This document shows, piece after piece, positions 30,401 to 45,400 of a DNA stretch of 64,000 nt. This stretch comes from Ariolimax columbianus (taxonomy: Eukaryota; Mollusca; Gastropoda; Stylommatophora; Arionidae), in contig JAVGWX010000007.1 in the NCBI GenBank assembly GCA_036924085.1, forward strand, positions 103,960,138-104,024,137. The letters run 5' to 3'. A model generated the notes under the pieces. That model was given only the letters and a program-made list of their open reading frames with translations. It searched no databases and was not told where the DNA came from. Every line of letters begins with the position of its first letter. Position 1 is the stretch's first letter. Both the position numbers and the translations under genes were made by a program.

Positions 30401-33400
30401 CAGAAACAGAAATCACAGAAACTGATGTCACAGAAACAAAAACAGATAAAGTCACAGAAACAGAGCCATCTACCTCCTTCTGTTGTTCGTCCATAAGACC
30501 AAGAGCTGACACCTTCACCTCCCTCATTTGACGCAGTCACCCGGTAGATGTAATCTGTGGGGGAGATAACCACAAACACATTCAGCTTCAAATGTCATCC
30601 TATCACTAAAACAACCAAATGTCAGCATAATGTCATCCTATCACTAAAACACAACCAAATATTTGTCTTATACCATTCTACCACTAAAACACAAACAAAT
30701 GTTTGTCTTATACCATTCTACCACTAAAACACAAACAAATGTCAATCTAATGTCATCCTGTCATTAAAAGACAACCATATGTCAGTCTTTAGTAGTCCCT
30801 TTCGGTCATGTATGTCTATAAGATGAGGCAATCTTGGAGTGGTAACTCTCTACTGAGTCTTTCGTTGTCCTTTTTCTTGTGGCTTTGTCGATTCACTTCC
30901 CTGTGTCGCAAGAGCTATTGTTCAGCCAGCCTGAGTGGCTCTTCAGGTTACCTCTCTTCTTGGATTGCTCTGCAGTGTTGTCTTCCCAGGGTGTCAGCCC
31001 CATGCCTAGTACCTTCAAGTCCCACTTACACACATCTTTTAACCTCAGTTGTGGTCTACTAACTCTGTTTCTTCAGGCATCTGCCAACTTCAGGGATCTG
31101 CCAACTTCAGGGATCTGCCAACTTCAGGGATCTGCCAACTTCAGGCATCTGCCAACTTCAGGGATCTGCCAACTTCAGGCATCTGCCAACTTCAGGGATC
31201 TGCCAACTGTCCATAAAGAATATATTTAGGAATATGACCATCTTCCATGGAATAAACTTGACCAAGCCATCGTGGTCTTCACTCCCTAAGGAGAGTGTGC
31301 ATGCTCAGGAGAGCGATGCAAGAGTGCACCTCTGCATTTGTCACTTTGTATCTTTCTGTAACTCCAAGGATTGTTCACAGGTGCCGTAGATGGAAGGTGT
31401 TAAACACTCTTGTTTAGCGTAGGTTGCGGAAGTTTAGCGTAGGTATCGGAAGTTTAGCGTAGGTTGCGGAAGTTTAGCGTAGGTTGCGGAAGTTTAGCGT
31501 AGGTTGCGGAAGTTTAGCGTAGGTATCGGAAGTTTAGCGTAGGTTGCGGAAGTTTAGCGTAGGTTGCGGAAGTTTAGCGTAGGTTGCGGAAGTTTAGCGT
31601 AGGTATCGGAAGTTTAGCGTAGGTTGCGGAAGTTTAGCGTAGGTATCGGAAGTTTAGCGTAGGTTGCAGAAGTTTAGCGTAGGTTGTGGAAGTTTAGCGT
31701 AGGTTGCGGAAGTTTAGCGTAGGTTGCGGAAGTTTAGCGTAGGTATCGGAAGTTTAGCGTAGGTTGCGGAAGTTTAGCGTAGGTATCGGAAGTTTAGCGT
31801 AGGTTGCGGAAGTTTAGCGTAGGTATCGGAAGTCTTGCTACCACAGAGAAGTGTGCTGAAGACGCACATTGCACTTCATGACCTTGCTTTTAATTGTCAG
31901 TTTCTGGTTGTTCTAAACACGCATTGTGAGGTGAGCAAATGTGCCAGCAATCAATTGTCAGTTTTGTACAGAAGAGCAAATGTGGCAGCAACGAACTGTT
32001 AATCTGGCAGACAGATGTTATGCTATCACTAAAGCGCAGCTGAATGTTTCCATTCTAATTAGTTTAATCATTTCTGTTCTCGGTTACCATCCTTATCACC
32101 ATGCAAGATTGATTTGTTCACTATACATGATTGATTTGTTCACTATACATGATTGATTTGTTCACTATACATGATTGATTTGTTCACTATACATGATTGA
32201 TTTGTTCACTATACATGATTAATTTGTTCACTATACAAGATTGATTTGTTCACTATACATGATCGATTTGTTCACTATACATGATTGATTTGTTCACTAT
32301 ACATGATTGATTTGTTCACTATACAAGATTGATTTGTTCACTATACATGATTGATTTGTTCACTATACATGATTGATTTGTTCACTATACATGATTGATT
32401 TGTTCACTATACATGATTGATTTGTTCACTATACATGATTGATTTGTTCACTATACATGATTGATTTGTTCACTATACATGATTGATTTGTTCACTATAC
32501 ATGATTGATTTGTTCCCTATACATGATTGATTTGTTCACTATACATGATTGATTTGTTCACTATACATGATTGATTTGTTCACTATACATGATTGATTTG
32601 TTCACTATACATGATTGATTTGTTCACTATACATGATTGATTTGTTCACTATACATGATTGATTTGTTCACTATACATGATTGATTTGTTCACTATACAT
32701 GATTGATTTGTTCACTATACATGGTTGATTTGTTCACCATACATGATTTATTTGTTCACTATACATGATTGATTTGTTCACTATACATGATTAATTTGTT
32801 CACTATACATGATTAATTTGTTTACTATACATGATTAATTTGTTCACTATACATGATTGATTTGTTCACTATACATGATTGATGTGTTCATCATGTAAGA
32901 TTAATTTGTTCACTATATATGATTGATTTGTTCACCAATCTTAGCATGTTTGATTGATTTGTTCACCAATCTTAGCATGTTTGATTGATTTGTTCACCAA
33001 TCTTAGCATGTTTGATTGATTTGTTCACCAATCTTAGCATGTTTGATTGATTTGTTGAAGCACAAGTTATCTTACTGTAACATTGAAAACATGTTTCTGC
33101 AAATAATGATCTATTTAAAAATATTGACGTACCTGTATAAGGCAAGAGACCTGTATCAAATGCTACCATATCCATCCCCTGATACACCTGGGTGATGACG
33201 CTTGACTGACAGGTGTTCGTGGAGTTATAATATGGTGGGCAGCCATCCAGGTTGGTATTAGCGACATTCACTACAATCATGTCCGTGTCGTACAGCTTGT
33301 CATTGATTTGAAACTCAGAGAAGCAGCCTCCAAAACCTAATCATTGAACACAGATTCACTGTTACAGGTTTTGAATGAAAACAAATTTTGAAAAACTTTG

Positions 33401-36400
33401 AAAATACACAAAGACAAGAATAATAGTTGCCAGGTATTAGTTTAACAAAACAAGCAGTGAGCAGATGTATTTGTTCAAGACACTATTTATGTTACATATT
33501 CATAATCAACTATCACACCAAACCAGCTACGCACATACGCCCAACCATCCGTGTGATGCCATTCACTTCCATATATCCAGCCCACCATGTGATGCCTTAC
33601 ACTCACATACATCCAGCCTTCCATGTGATGCCATACACTCACATACATCCAGCCTTCCATGTGATGCCATACACTCACATACATTCAGCCTTCCATGTGA
33701 TGCCATACACTTTCAAGAAGGAATCAAATTTTGTTTGTGCCCATGTGCTGTTTAAACCTTAATATTAGATTTGCTCTCTACTGTGTCTGATACAAACTTG
33801 TCACTTTGACAAGTCAGATTTGCTCTCTACTATTCCTGATACAAACTTGTCCCTCTGTCAAGTCAGATTTGTTCTCTACTATGTCTGATACAAACTTGTC
33901 CCACTGACAAGTCAGATTTGCTCTCTACTGTATATGATACAAACTTGTCCCACTGACAAGTTAGATTTGCTCTCTACTGTATATGATACAAACTTGTCCC
34001 CCTGACAAGTTAGATTTGCTCTCTACTGCGTCTGATACAAACTTGTCCCACTGACAAGTTAGATTTGCTCTATACTGTGTCTGATACAAACTTGTCCCAC
34101 TGACAAGTTAGATTTGCTCTATACTGTGTCTGATACAAACTTGTCCCACTGACAAGTTAGATTTGCTCTCTACTGTGTCTGATACAAACTTGTCCCACTG
34201 ACAAGTTAGATTTGCTCTCTACTGTGTCTGATACAAACTTGTCCCACTGACACGACACAAATAACAAGACAGTAGTCAATGAGCATTCATACAATGTTCC
34301 AATACAAAGGTCTTCTTAGATCCTGGATCCATGACTGGAAGTGATCAGCACATTGACCCGTATATTTAAAGGCAACATTCCCCTGTTTCCTCTAATCTGA
34401 GTCCATTCTCTGTGTGTAGTGGTTCTTGACTTCCATTATGGTTTCTATGGTTCTTCACCAAGTTTATTTAGGTTGACCTCCTTTTTACTATACCTCTGGG
34501 ATCCATAGTATGAGAGTTCTGATGATGGTCTCTGGGCTCTATAGCACGTAGTTCTGATGATGGTCTCTGGGCTCTATAGTATGAGAGTTCTGATGATGGT
34601 CTCTGGGCTCTATAGTATGAGAGTTCTGATGATGGTCTCTGGGCTCTATAGCACGTAGTTCTGATGATGGTCTCTGGGCTCTATAGTATGAGAGTTCTGA
34701 TGATGGTCTCTGGGCTCTATAGTATGAGAGTTCTGATGATGGTCTCTGGGCTCTATAGTATGAGAGTTCTGATGATGGTCTCTGGGCTCTATAGTATGAG
34801 AGTTCTGATGATGGTCTCTGGGCTCTATAGTATGAGAGTTCTGATGATGGTCTCTGGGCTCTATAGTATGAGAGTTCTGATGATGGTCTCTGGGCTCTAT
34901 AGTATGAGAGTTCTGATGATGGTCTCTGGGCTCTATAGTATGAGAGTTCTGATGACGGTCTTACATTCTCTCCTCAGGACGTGGCCGATTCACTTCCAGT
35001 GTTGACCTGTTATGCTGGTTTGTATGTCCCCATGGCTGCCCTGGACAAGCAGTTCTTGATTGACAATAGCGTGTGCCGATCAAATTATATGAATCCTTCT
35101 CAGAGAGGTTGTGTGGAGAGATAACAATTTGGATATTTCATTTCCTGGGACTCTGGAACATCTACATCACACAGAAGCACAGGAAGTACACAATTCTGTC
35201 TCTCTCTGGCACACTAACAACCATATCCTCACAACAACAACAACCATATCCTCAGACCAACAACAACCATATCCCCCCACCAACAACAACCATATCCTCA
35301 CAACAACAACCATATCCTCAGACCAACAACAACCATATCCTCACAACAACAACAACCATATCCTCACACCAACAACCATATCCCCACACCAACAACAACC
35401 ATATCCCCACACCAACAACAACCATATCCCCACACCAACAACAACCATATCCTCACAACAACAACAACCATATCCCCACACCAACAACAACCATATCCTC
35501 ACACCAACAACAACCATATCCCCACACCAACAACAACCATATCCTCACACCAACAACAACCATATCCTCACAACAACAACAACCATATCCTCACAACAAC
35601 AACAACCATATCCTCACACCAACAACAACCATATCCTCACACCAACAACCATATCCCCACACCAACAACAACCATATCCCCACACCAACAACAACCATAT
35701 CCTCACACCAACAACCATATCCCCACACCAACAACAACCATATCCCCACACCAACAACAACCATATCCTCACAACAACAACAACCATATCCCCACACCAA
35801 CAACAACCATATCCTCACACCAACAACAACCATATCCCCACACCAACAACAACCATATCCTCACACCAACAACAACCATATCCTCACAACAACAACAACC
35901 ATATCCTCACAACAACAACAACCATATCCTCACACCAACAACAACCATATCCCCACACCAACAACAACCATATCCTCACACCAACAACAACCATATCCCC
36001 ACACCAACAACAACCATATCCTCACACCAACAACAACCATATCCTCACACCAACAACAACCATATCCTCACACCAACAACAACCATATCCCCACACCAAC
36101 AACAACCATATCCTCACACCAACAACAACCATATCCTCACACCAACAACAACCATATCCCCACACCAACAACAACCATATCCCCACACCAACAACAACCA
36201 TACCCCTACACCAACAACCATATCCCCACACCAACAACAACCATATCCTCACAACAACAACCATATCCCCACAACAACAACCATATCCCCACAACAACAA
36301 CCATATCCTCACAACAACAACCATATCCCCACACCAACAACAACCATATCCTCACAACAACAACCATACCCCAACAACAACAACCATATCCCCACAACAA

Positions 36401-39400
36401 CAACCATATCTTCACAACAACAACCATATCCTCACAACAACAACCATACCCCTACACCAACAACCATACCCCTACACCAACAACCATATCCTCACACCAA
36501 CAACCATATCCTCACACCAACAACCATACCCCAACAACAACAACCATATCCCCACAACAACAACCATATCTTCACAACAACAACCATATCCTCACAACAA
36601 CAACCATACCCCTACACCAACAACCATACCCCTACACCAACAACCATATCCTCACAACAACAACCATACCCCTACAACAACAACCATACCCCTACACCAA
36701 CAACCATATCCCCACACCAACAACCATATCCCCACAACAACAACCATATCCCCACAACAACAACCATACCCCTACACCAACAACCATATCCTCACAACAA
36801 CAACCATACCCCTACACCAACAACCATACCCCAACAACAACAACCATACCCCTACACCAACAACCATATCCTCACAACAACAACCATACCCCTACACCAA
36901 CAACCATATCCCCACAACAACAACCATACCCCTACACCAACAACCATACCCCTACACCAACAACCATACCCCTACACCAACAACCATACTCTCACTGCCT
37001 GTGTAAATCATGCCTACCTTCATCTGGTATTTGCAAGCTGTTAGCAATGACATACTTCTTGGCTGCCGAGCCATCTTGGAGACCACCTAGGAAGATATCC
37101 GACACCAGAGCCAGAGACATTTCAACATTAGGGTCTCCGACAGAGAAGGTCTTCAATGAGGGCCCAGAGATGGATGCCTGCTGACCAACTTTGTCAAAGC
37201 TTAGTTGTCTCCACTTCCCATCACAAAATGTTTCGTTCGGGTCATCATAGGTGACTTGTGTCCTGGTTGCACTGTTGCTGATAACAAATTTGAGCTGGCC
37301 ATTGTCAAGGACACTGTGGACATTTTGAGATAACGTACATCAATGAAAGCTTGTATGGTATGTCTGCCTTATCCAGACCAAATTCAAATGTTCCATGGAT
37401 AAGAGAGTGAATGAAATGATCAATGTATGTCTGCCTTATCCAGACCAAATTCAAATGTTCCATGGATGAGAGAGTGAATGAAATGATCAATGTGTCTCTA
37501 AATGTCTACAATGAATCAACTATTTTCAGTGCTAAGCCTTTTAGATGAAATATTCAATGTGAATTAGTCTCAAACTGTGCCTGTCTTTACTTGTACATTT
37601 TCTAATGATAAATGTCTGCATGTGCACGTTTATACGTACAGGTCTTTCTCTCCATCTTTTTATATGTGTGTATGCATGTTATATCATATACCTATGTTTG
37701 GCAACCAGGTGCAGCACACAATACTAAAATCTAGATGAAGATAGAGTTAACAGAGCCCCAACAGACTAGTCCAAGAAAACACCACATACACACACACAAA
37801 TATGTCATATTATCATCGTGTAGTACGTCCTTGCAGAGTGTCATTCTCAGCACAGCCACTCTGTTAAAACATTGACCTTTAGCCAGTTCGCCTGCCTCTG
37901 TCTCTGCTATCTTCAGAACATTGCTGATGTGTTGTGTCCATCTTCTTAACTTAACTTAATGTTTTTATACTGGTTTAGAAGACTCATTAGAGTCTGTAGA
38001 CAACCAATCACATCTGCCTTACCCTGCTTTCAAAGCTATGCACATCCGATCTATTCTTAAATGCATTAATTGTCTCTGCCTCCACCACCTACTGAGGTAA
38101 TGCATTCCAAGCATTCACCACTCTGACTAAAAAAATATTTTCTTATATCCAATCTGGACCTTCCTTTAGTTAATTTGTATCTGTACCTTCGTTGGTGGTT
38201 GTATTTTGAAAAACTTGTTATAGCTAATTTTACTTTTCCTGTGATCATCTTATAAACCTGTATTAAGTCACCTCGAATTCTTCTCTTTTCTAGACATTGT
38301 AGGCCGGTTTTTCTTTCCTCATAACTGTAATTCTGGAATCCAACTATCAGCTTTGTCGTTCTTTTTTGTTATCCTTTCCAGCATGTTTATATCTCCTCTC
38401 TGATAAGGACTCCACACCTGTACACAGTACTCCAATCTAGGTCTAACTAATGCTTTATACAGTTTGACTATCACTTCCTTGCTCCTATGTTTAATATTTC
38501 TTTTTATCATACCTAACATTGCATTTGCCTTTTTCACTGCTACCTGGACTTGCTTACTCACCTTACCTGTATGATCTTTTATAAACCATAGGTTCCTTTC
38601 TTTTTCTATCTTTCTAATATTTTCCACTCCCATTCTGTAATTATGTTCCAAATTGGATCTACCCATGTGGACGACTGTGCATTTATCTATATTAAACTCG
38701 ATTTGCCATTTCAACCTAAATATATCCGCCTCTGCTTTAGATGAGACACTACTGCATAGTTTTGTGTCATCAGCAAATTTGTTAATCATGAATCTCATAT
38801 CAATGTCCAAATCATTTATATATATCAAGAACAAAATTGGTCCCATAACCGAGCCCTGTGGCATTCCACTTTTCACTTCACACCACTTAGAGTACTCCTT
38901 ATTTATGTCCACTTTCTGCCTTTATTCCGTTAACCAACTTTCAATCTATTCGGCAACCTCCCCACCTCCAAATAATTTTCGATGTACTCTTTCAAAGGCC
39001 TTTACAAAATCTAGATAAATAACATCCACTGGTTCCCCCTTATCTATCATTTTAGTAATCTCCTCCATGAATTCTAATAGATTTGTTAAGCACGATCTCC
39101 CTCTAGTCAACCCATGCTGACTATTTCTGATTAGATTGAGCCGTTCTAGGTGTATTACAATGTTTTCTTTGATTATTGACTCTAAATATTTACAGACTAT
39201 GCTCGTTAAACTCACCGGTCTATAATTAGCTTGATCTGATTTCATTCCCTTTTTTAATAAGGGAAACACTCCTGCATCTTTCCAATCTTTTGGAACAATC
39301 GCTTTTGAAAGTGATTGAGAACATAATATAGCCAATGGTTTTGCTATTTGGTATCTAATTTCAAAAAGCATTTTTGGATGGAAACCATCTGGACCTGGAC

Positions 39401-42400
39401 ATTTATCCACTTTCAACCCATCAATCTTGGTCTGCCTCACTTGCCAGGTGACATACCGTTCAGCATCTTTGTTTCTAAACCATTGTGGCGAATGATGTGG
39501 CCAAAGTATTTTAGTTTCCTAGAGGTAACGATGTTTACAAGCCAGTTTTCTTCTTCATCCAGTTTTCTTATCTCTGTGTTTTACTTTTTCTCTGAGAACT
39601 TTTCTGGAGCATTTTAGCTTGAAGGATCTAATTTTCATCTTTAATGTCGAAGTTTCGTTCGGACACATCGTCACAGGGAAAATGTATGTCCTCAGGATTT
39701 TTATTGTTGTTTTGTTCATGTTTTTAAATTTGTTTAACTGCTGGTTTCCATGGCCATTCTTCTGGCATTTAAAATTTGGGTTGAGATATTTCTAACGAAC
39801 ATTTCCGATTTCTCTATTTCCTAAGACAACTTTAGATCTCATAATTTGGGTTGAGATATTTCTAACTTGAACATTTCCAATTTCTCTATTTCCTAAGACA
39901 ACTTTAGATCTCATAATTTGGGTTGAGATATTTCTAACGAACATTTCCGATTTCTCTATTTCCTAAGACAACTGTGTTTTGCTTCATCAGTTGCTTGATC
40001 TTGGTTGTACTGATGCTCACGAAGAGATTTTGTTCTTTGCTGTGTCTTTAACAGATGATCATCTATCCTAGTCTCTCCATGTTCCTCGAGATGATAACTG
40101 TCCTGTAACAGACACAATCATCTATTCTAGTCTCTCTACACTCCTTTAGATGATAACTGTGTCCTGTAACAGACACAATCATCTATTCTAGTCCCTCTAC
40201 ACTCCTTGAGATGATGTCCTGTAACAGACACAATCATCTATCCTAGTCCCTCTACACTCCTTGAGATGATGTCCTGTAACAGACACAATCATCAATTCTA
40301 GTCCCTCTACACTCCTTTAGATGATGTCCTGTAACAGACACAATCATCTATTCTAGTCCCTCTACACTCCTTGAGATGATAGCTGTGCCATCAGCATATC
40401 TAAGTTTGATGGTAGTTCATGTCCACAGATTGTTTGTAATTCGGTTGTTTCTGACTTTTGATGTTGAATATAAGAGAGCATGCATCCTTGTCTTTTTCTT
40501 GTCTGCACTTCAAACCAGTCTGGTGTTTTGCCAGTTATTCTGACTGTTCTCTGTTGCTCTTGCTTGTTTTGATTAGATGAATTAGGTGATATATGAAAGC
40601 ACTGAAGATCATGTCTCTCATGATGTTCCACAGAATTGGATGTTCCACAGAATTGGATGTTCCACAGAATTGGATGTTGCACAGAATTGGATGTTGCACA
40701 GAATTGGATGTTCCACAGAATTTGATGTTCCACAGAATTGGATGTTGCACAGAATTGGATGTTGCACACAGACAAAAGTCTTGATGTCATCTATAAAGTA
40801 AGTGTACAGGTCTACATTCTACTACTTGCATGTTTCTATATTTCTTGTGTCAAGGCGACGAACCTTGCAACTCTGCCATGTCTGAAACCTACCTGTGTAT
40901 TATCTACTTCCTTGTAGTTTTCTTTCTATCCCCTCTATAATGATTCATAAGAGGACAGCTCAGATGACATCAAATACACAAGTTTTGGTACTCCTACATA
41001 CCTTCCACTAACATAGGTTCTGGTACTCCTACATACCTTATACTAACATGGGTTCTGGTACACCTACATACCTTATACTAACATAGGTTTTGGTACTCCT
41101 ACATACCTTCCCCTAACACAGGTTCTGGTACACCTACATACCTTATACTAACATAGGTTCTGGTACTCCTACATACCTTCCACTAACACAGGTTCTGGTA
41201 CACCTACATACCTTATACTAACATAGGTTCTGGTACTCCTACATACCTTCCACTAACACAGGTTCTGGTACTCCTACATACCTCCCACTAACACAGGTTC
41301 TGGTACTCCTACATACCTTCCACTAACACAGGTTCTGGTACACCTACATACCTTCCACTAACACAGGTTCTGGTACTCCTACATACCTCCCACTAACACA
41401 GGTTCTGGTACTCCTACATACCTTATACTAACATAGGTTCTGGTACTCCTACATACCTTATACTAACATAGGTTCTGGTACTCCGACATACCTTCCACTA
41501 ACACAGGTTCTGGTACACCTACATACCTTATACTAACATAGGTTCTGGTACTCCTACATACCTTCCACTAACATAGGTTCTGGTACTCCTACATACCTCC
41601 CACTAACACAGGTTCTGGTACTCCTACATACCTTCCACTAACACAGGTTCTGGTACACCTACATACCTTCCACTAACACAGGTTCTGGTACACCTACATA
41701 CCTTCCACTAACACAGGTTCTGGTACTCCTACATACCTTCCACTAACATAGGTTCTGGTACTCCTACATGCCTTCCACTAACACAGGTTCTGGTACTCCT
41801 ACATACCTTATACTAACATAGGTTCTGGTACACCTACATACCTTCCACTAACATCCATCTGCCAGAACACCAACAAATCTAACAAAAGCTAGCTTCCAGT
41901 TAAAAACACAGACATAGAAACAGAACTGTCACTTTTAAATAACAACTATACAACAAAGCTGACAAAATAGCTGATGATATTGTCATGAATCTCCTAATGA
42001 AGTAAGCTCGTACCTGTACATGTGTATAAAGAAGTAAGCTCGTACCTGTACATGTATATACCAGTACCTCCATACAACAGGAACAGCAGGCCTGTACGTA
42101 ACTCTGTCCGCACTCGAAACCGTACATGTATGGTGTTACCACTGACAAAACATTTGTTGTCCTCACAGTTGGACAAGACCAGATATCCTAAGACAGGTCA
42201 GACAGTATTATTAACTGTTTCCTGTGATATGTGACATTGACAACAGGTGAATATATGAGATTCAGTTACATACTCGTTATACAACTGTCTACAACAGACT
42301 ACTATCATGATTAATAGCTAGATGTAACATACGGGTTGACACATTGATGAATTGTAGCATGACCTTTGTTAACTGATTGTCGACATTACGTAAACAAAGA

Positions 42401-45400
42401 AGCACCAACAACGGCAGAGACAAACCTATCTGAGCACTCTTTAAGTGTCGGCAGTTTTCTCAGATGAGTTTCTACTTATTTAAATAGCCTCGGAGCCTAC
42501 TACTATGGTCTTAGCATCCGTCAGTTTTATGCATATTTTATTTTACGTTGCGGACATAGTTACACATTGCCCAGTCTTTGGCTTTACTGAATGGAAGTGG
42601 GGATATAATAAAGCCTTGTTTTACTCCTGTTTTGTTTTATGGAAACATACAGATTTATCTGCAATGGTTCACACACTATGCTGTGCATCAGTGTATAGGG
42701 TTTTTATGACATTTATATATTTGGATGGAAAACCGTAGGTGGTAAGGATTTTCTTAAGTCATGGACGGTGAAGACTGACAAACGTCTGAAGTCATGGAGG
42801 GTGAAGACTGACAAACGTCTGAAGTCATGGAGGGTGAAGACTGACAAACGTCTGAAGTCATGGACGGTGAAGACTGACAAACGTCTGAAGTCATGGAGGG
42901 TGAAGACTGACAAACGTCTGAAGTCTTGGACGGTGAAGACTGACAAATGTCTGAAGTCATGGACGGTGAAGACTGACAAACGTCTGAAGTCATGGACGGT
43001 GAAGACTGACAAACGTCTTAAGTCATGGACGGTGAAGACTGACAAACGTCTGAAGTCATGGAAGGTGAAGACTGACAAACGTCTGAAGTCATGGAAACGT
43101 CTTTAGGAAATCAATGAAGTTGATGACAAGTAGATATTGCATTTCCGCAGACTCTTCCTAGGGGTGAAGATTTGGTCTATGCATGACCGTTTTGGTCTAA
43201 AACCAGCCTGTTTCTCTACGATATATAAAACAATCCATAATTAACACAGCTCTACTCAACTCAAACACTATTTACACAATTGCCCCTATTTAACACAGCC
43301 CTTCTCAAACACTATTTACACAATTGTTGATATTTAACACAGCTCTACTCAAACACTATCACATCAATAAATGACAATATTGTTCCACGTGACATTCCAA
43401 ACTGTTATTTTGACAATACTGAGTAGAAGTGACACACTTCTGACCATTTTCCTGACCTTTGCCCAAAAAGTGGAATCCTGGCTCCAAGTTAATTGGACAG
43501 CCTTGCCAGTTGAGGAATTCTAAATCATTGGTCAACCCTTGAGTCCAGTTCAGTGGGGTCCACATTTCCTCCGGGTATATTTGCTGTAAGATCTCAATTT
43601 TATCTACACAACCCTGAAGTGGAGTGGTCTCTACCTGCAACATCAAGTGTGTAAAATAAATTGTTAAACAATTAATAGTAAGAGCTGTTGTGAAATAATT
43701 CATAGATGCTATAAAATGGCTGTGAAATAACTCATCTATGTTATATTACAGTTGTGAAATGACTCATTTTAGCCTTAGTGGACCTATGCATCTACAAGGA
43801 CTTTAGCCCTTGTGTAGGTCCCAGCCCTTGTGTAGGTCCCAGTCCTTGTGTAGGTCCCATCCCTTGTGTAGGTCCCAGCTCTTGTGCAGGTCCCAGCTCT
43901 TGTGCAGGTCCTAGCCCTTGTGCAGGTCCCAGCTCTTGTGTGAGTTGGTTGTAGCCGAATGCATTTCTCTGCTTAGCGAGCTAGGCTCGAGCAGTGCTAT
44001 GTTTTTTGGTTTTATGCTGGTCTTATCTCGGTTTCCAGTCGATTCTGTCATAGGCACAGGTTGTCCAGTGGATGACTAACTTCTGTCTCTGGCACAGGTT
44101 GTCCAGTGGATGACTAACTTCTGTCTCAGGCACAGGTTGTCCAGTGGATGACTAACTTCTGTCTCTGGCACAGGTTGTCCAGTGGGTGGCTGACTTCTGT
44201 CTCGGGCACAGGTTGTCCAGTGGATGACTAACTTCTGTCTCTGGCACAGGTTGTCCAGTGGATGACTAACTTCTGTCTCTGGCATGGGTTGTCCAGTGGG
44301 TGGCTGACTTCTGTCTCGGGCACAGGTTGTCCAGTGGATGACTAACTTCTGTCTCTGGCACAGGTTGTCCAGTGGATGACTAACTTCTGTCTCTGGCACA
44401 GGTTGTCCAGTGGATGACTAACTTCTGTCTCTGGCATGGGTTGTCCAGTGGGTGGCTGACTTCTGTCTCGGGCACAGGTTGTCCAGTGGATGACTAACTT
44501 CTGTCTCTGGCACAGGTTGTCCAGTGGATGACTAACTTCTGTCTCTGGCACAGGTTGTCCAGTGGATGACTAACTTCTGTCTCTGGCATGGGTTGTCCAG
44601 TGGGTGGCTGACTTCTGTCTCGGGCACGGATTGTCCAGTGGATAGCTAACTTCTGTCTCGGGCACGGATTGTCCAGTGGATGGCAAACTTCTATCTCGGG
44701 CACGGATTGTCCAGTGGATGGCTAACTTCTGTCTCAGGCACGGATTGTCCAGTGGATGGCTAACTTCTGTCTCGGGCATGGATTGTCAAGTGGATGGCTA
44801 ACTTCTGTCTCTGGCACGAGTTGTCAAGTGGATGGCTAACTTCTGTCTTGGGCACGGATTGTCCAGTGGATGGCTAACTTCTGTCTCGGGCACGGGTTGT
44901 CCAATGGATGGCTAACTTCTGTCTCAGCCACGGATTGTTGGGGGGACCTTTTTTTGCCCTGTGGGTATCACACAGGGGTTGCTGTGCTTCGGCATTCATC
45001 TATCCATCCGACTACATGGCCAGCCCAGCGGTGCTTGGAGTTGCTGGCATGATGGATGACCTCCTTGACCTGTGACAATGCCCGGATGCCACTGTTGTGT
45101 AAGCCCATCTGGCAATGTTGCCTAAGTGACAGGCCCACTAGTGGACACTCAAGCGAGGCATGTGTTGTCCTCGTTGATTGTCAGTCTAATCTTACAAGAT
45201 TGTATTCATCTTGTTTATCGCAGCCCTAGGACTGCCAGATTTAAACTCCTCATCACTTTAGCTATCTGTGCTCTTTTTCCTGCCTGGTACAATATTCCAA
45301 CATTCCAGTTTGCTATTTTGAGTTTCCTTTTGGTACAGAAGGGCAGTCATCCGTCGAGCTTCGTTGCAACTTTCACTCTACTTTCATTCTTCTCGTTTCT

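Noticed and set aside
35073..37184. 700-codon N/Q/H/P/T-rich frame resembling a prion-like protein
   Set aside because: It is a translation of the CAACAACCATATCC array and ends by running antisense through a real usherin exon.
40985..41855. TACTAAC branch-point motifs repeated many times
   Set aside because: They are on the plus strand, while the gene is on the minus strand, and are part of a 35-bp repeat.
42505..42738. 77-codon plus-strand frame
   Set aside because: No similarity recognised, antisense within an intron, no supporting splice or promoter signal.
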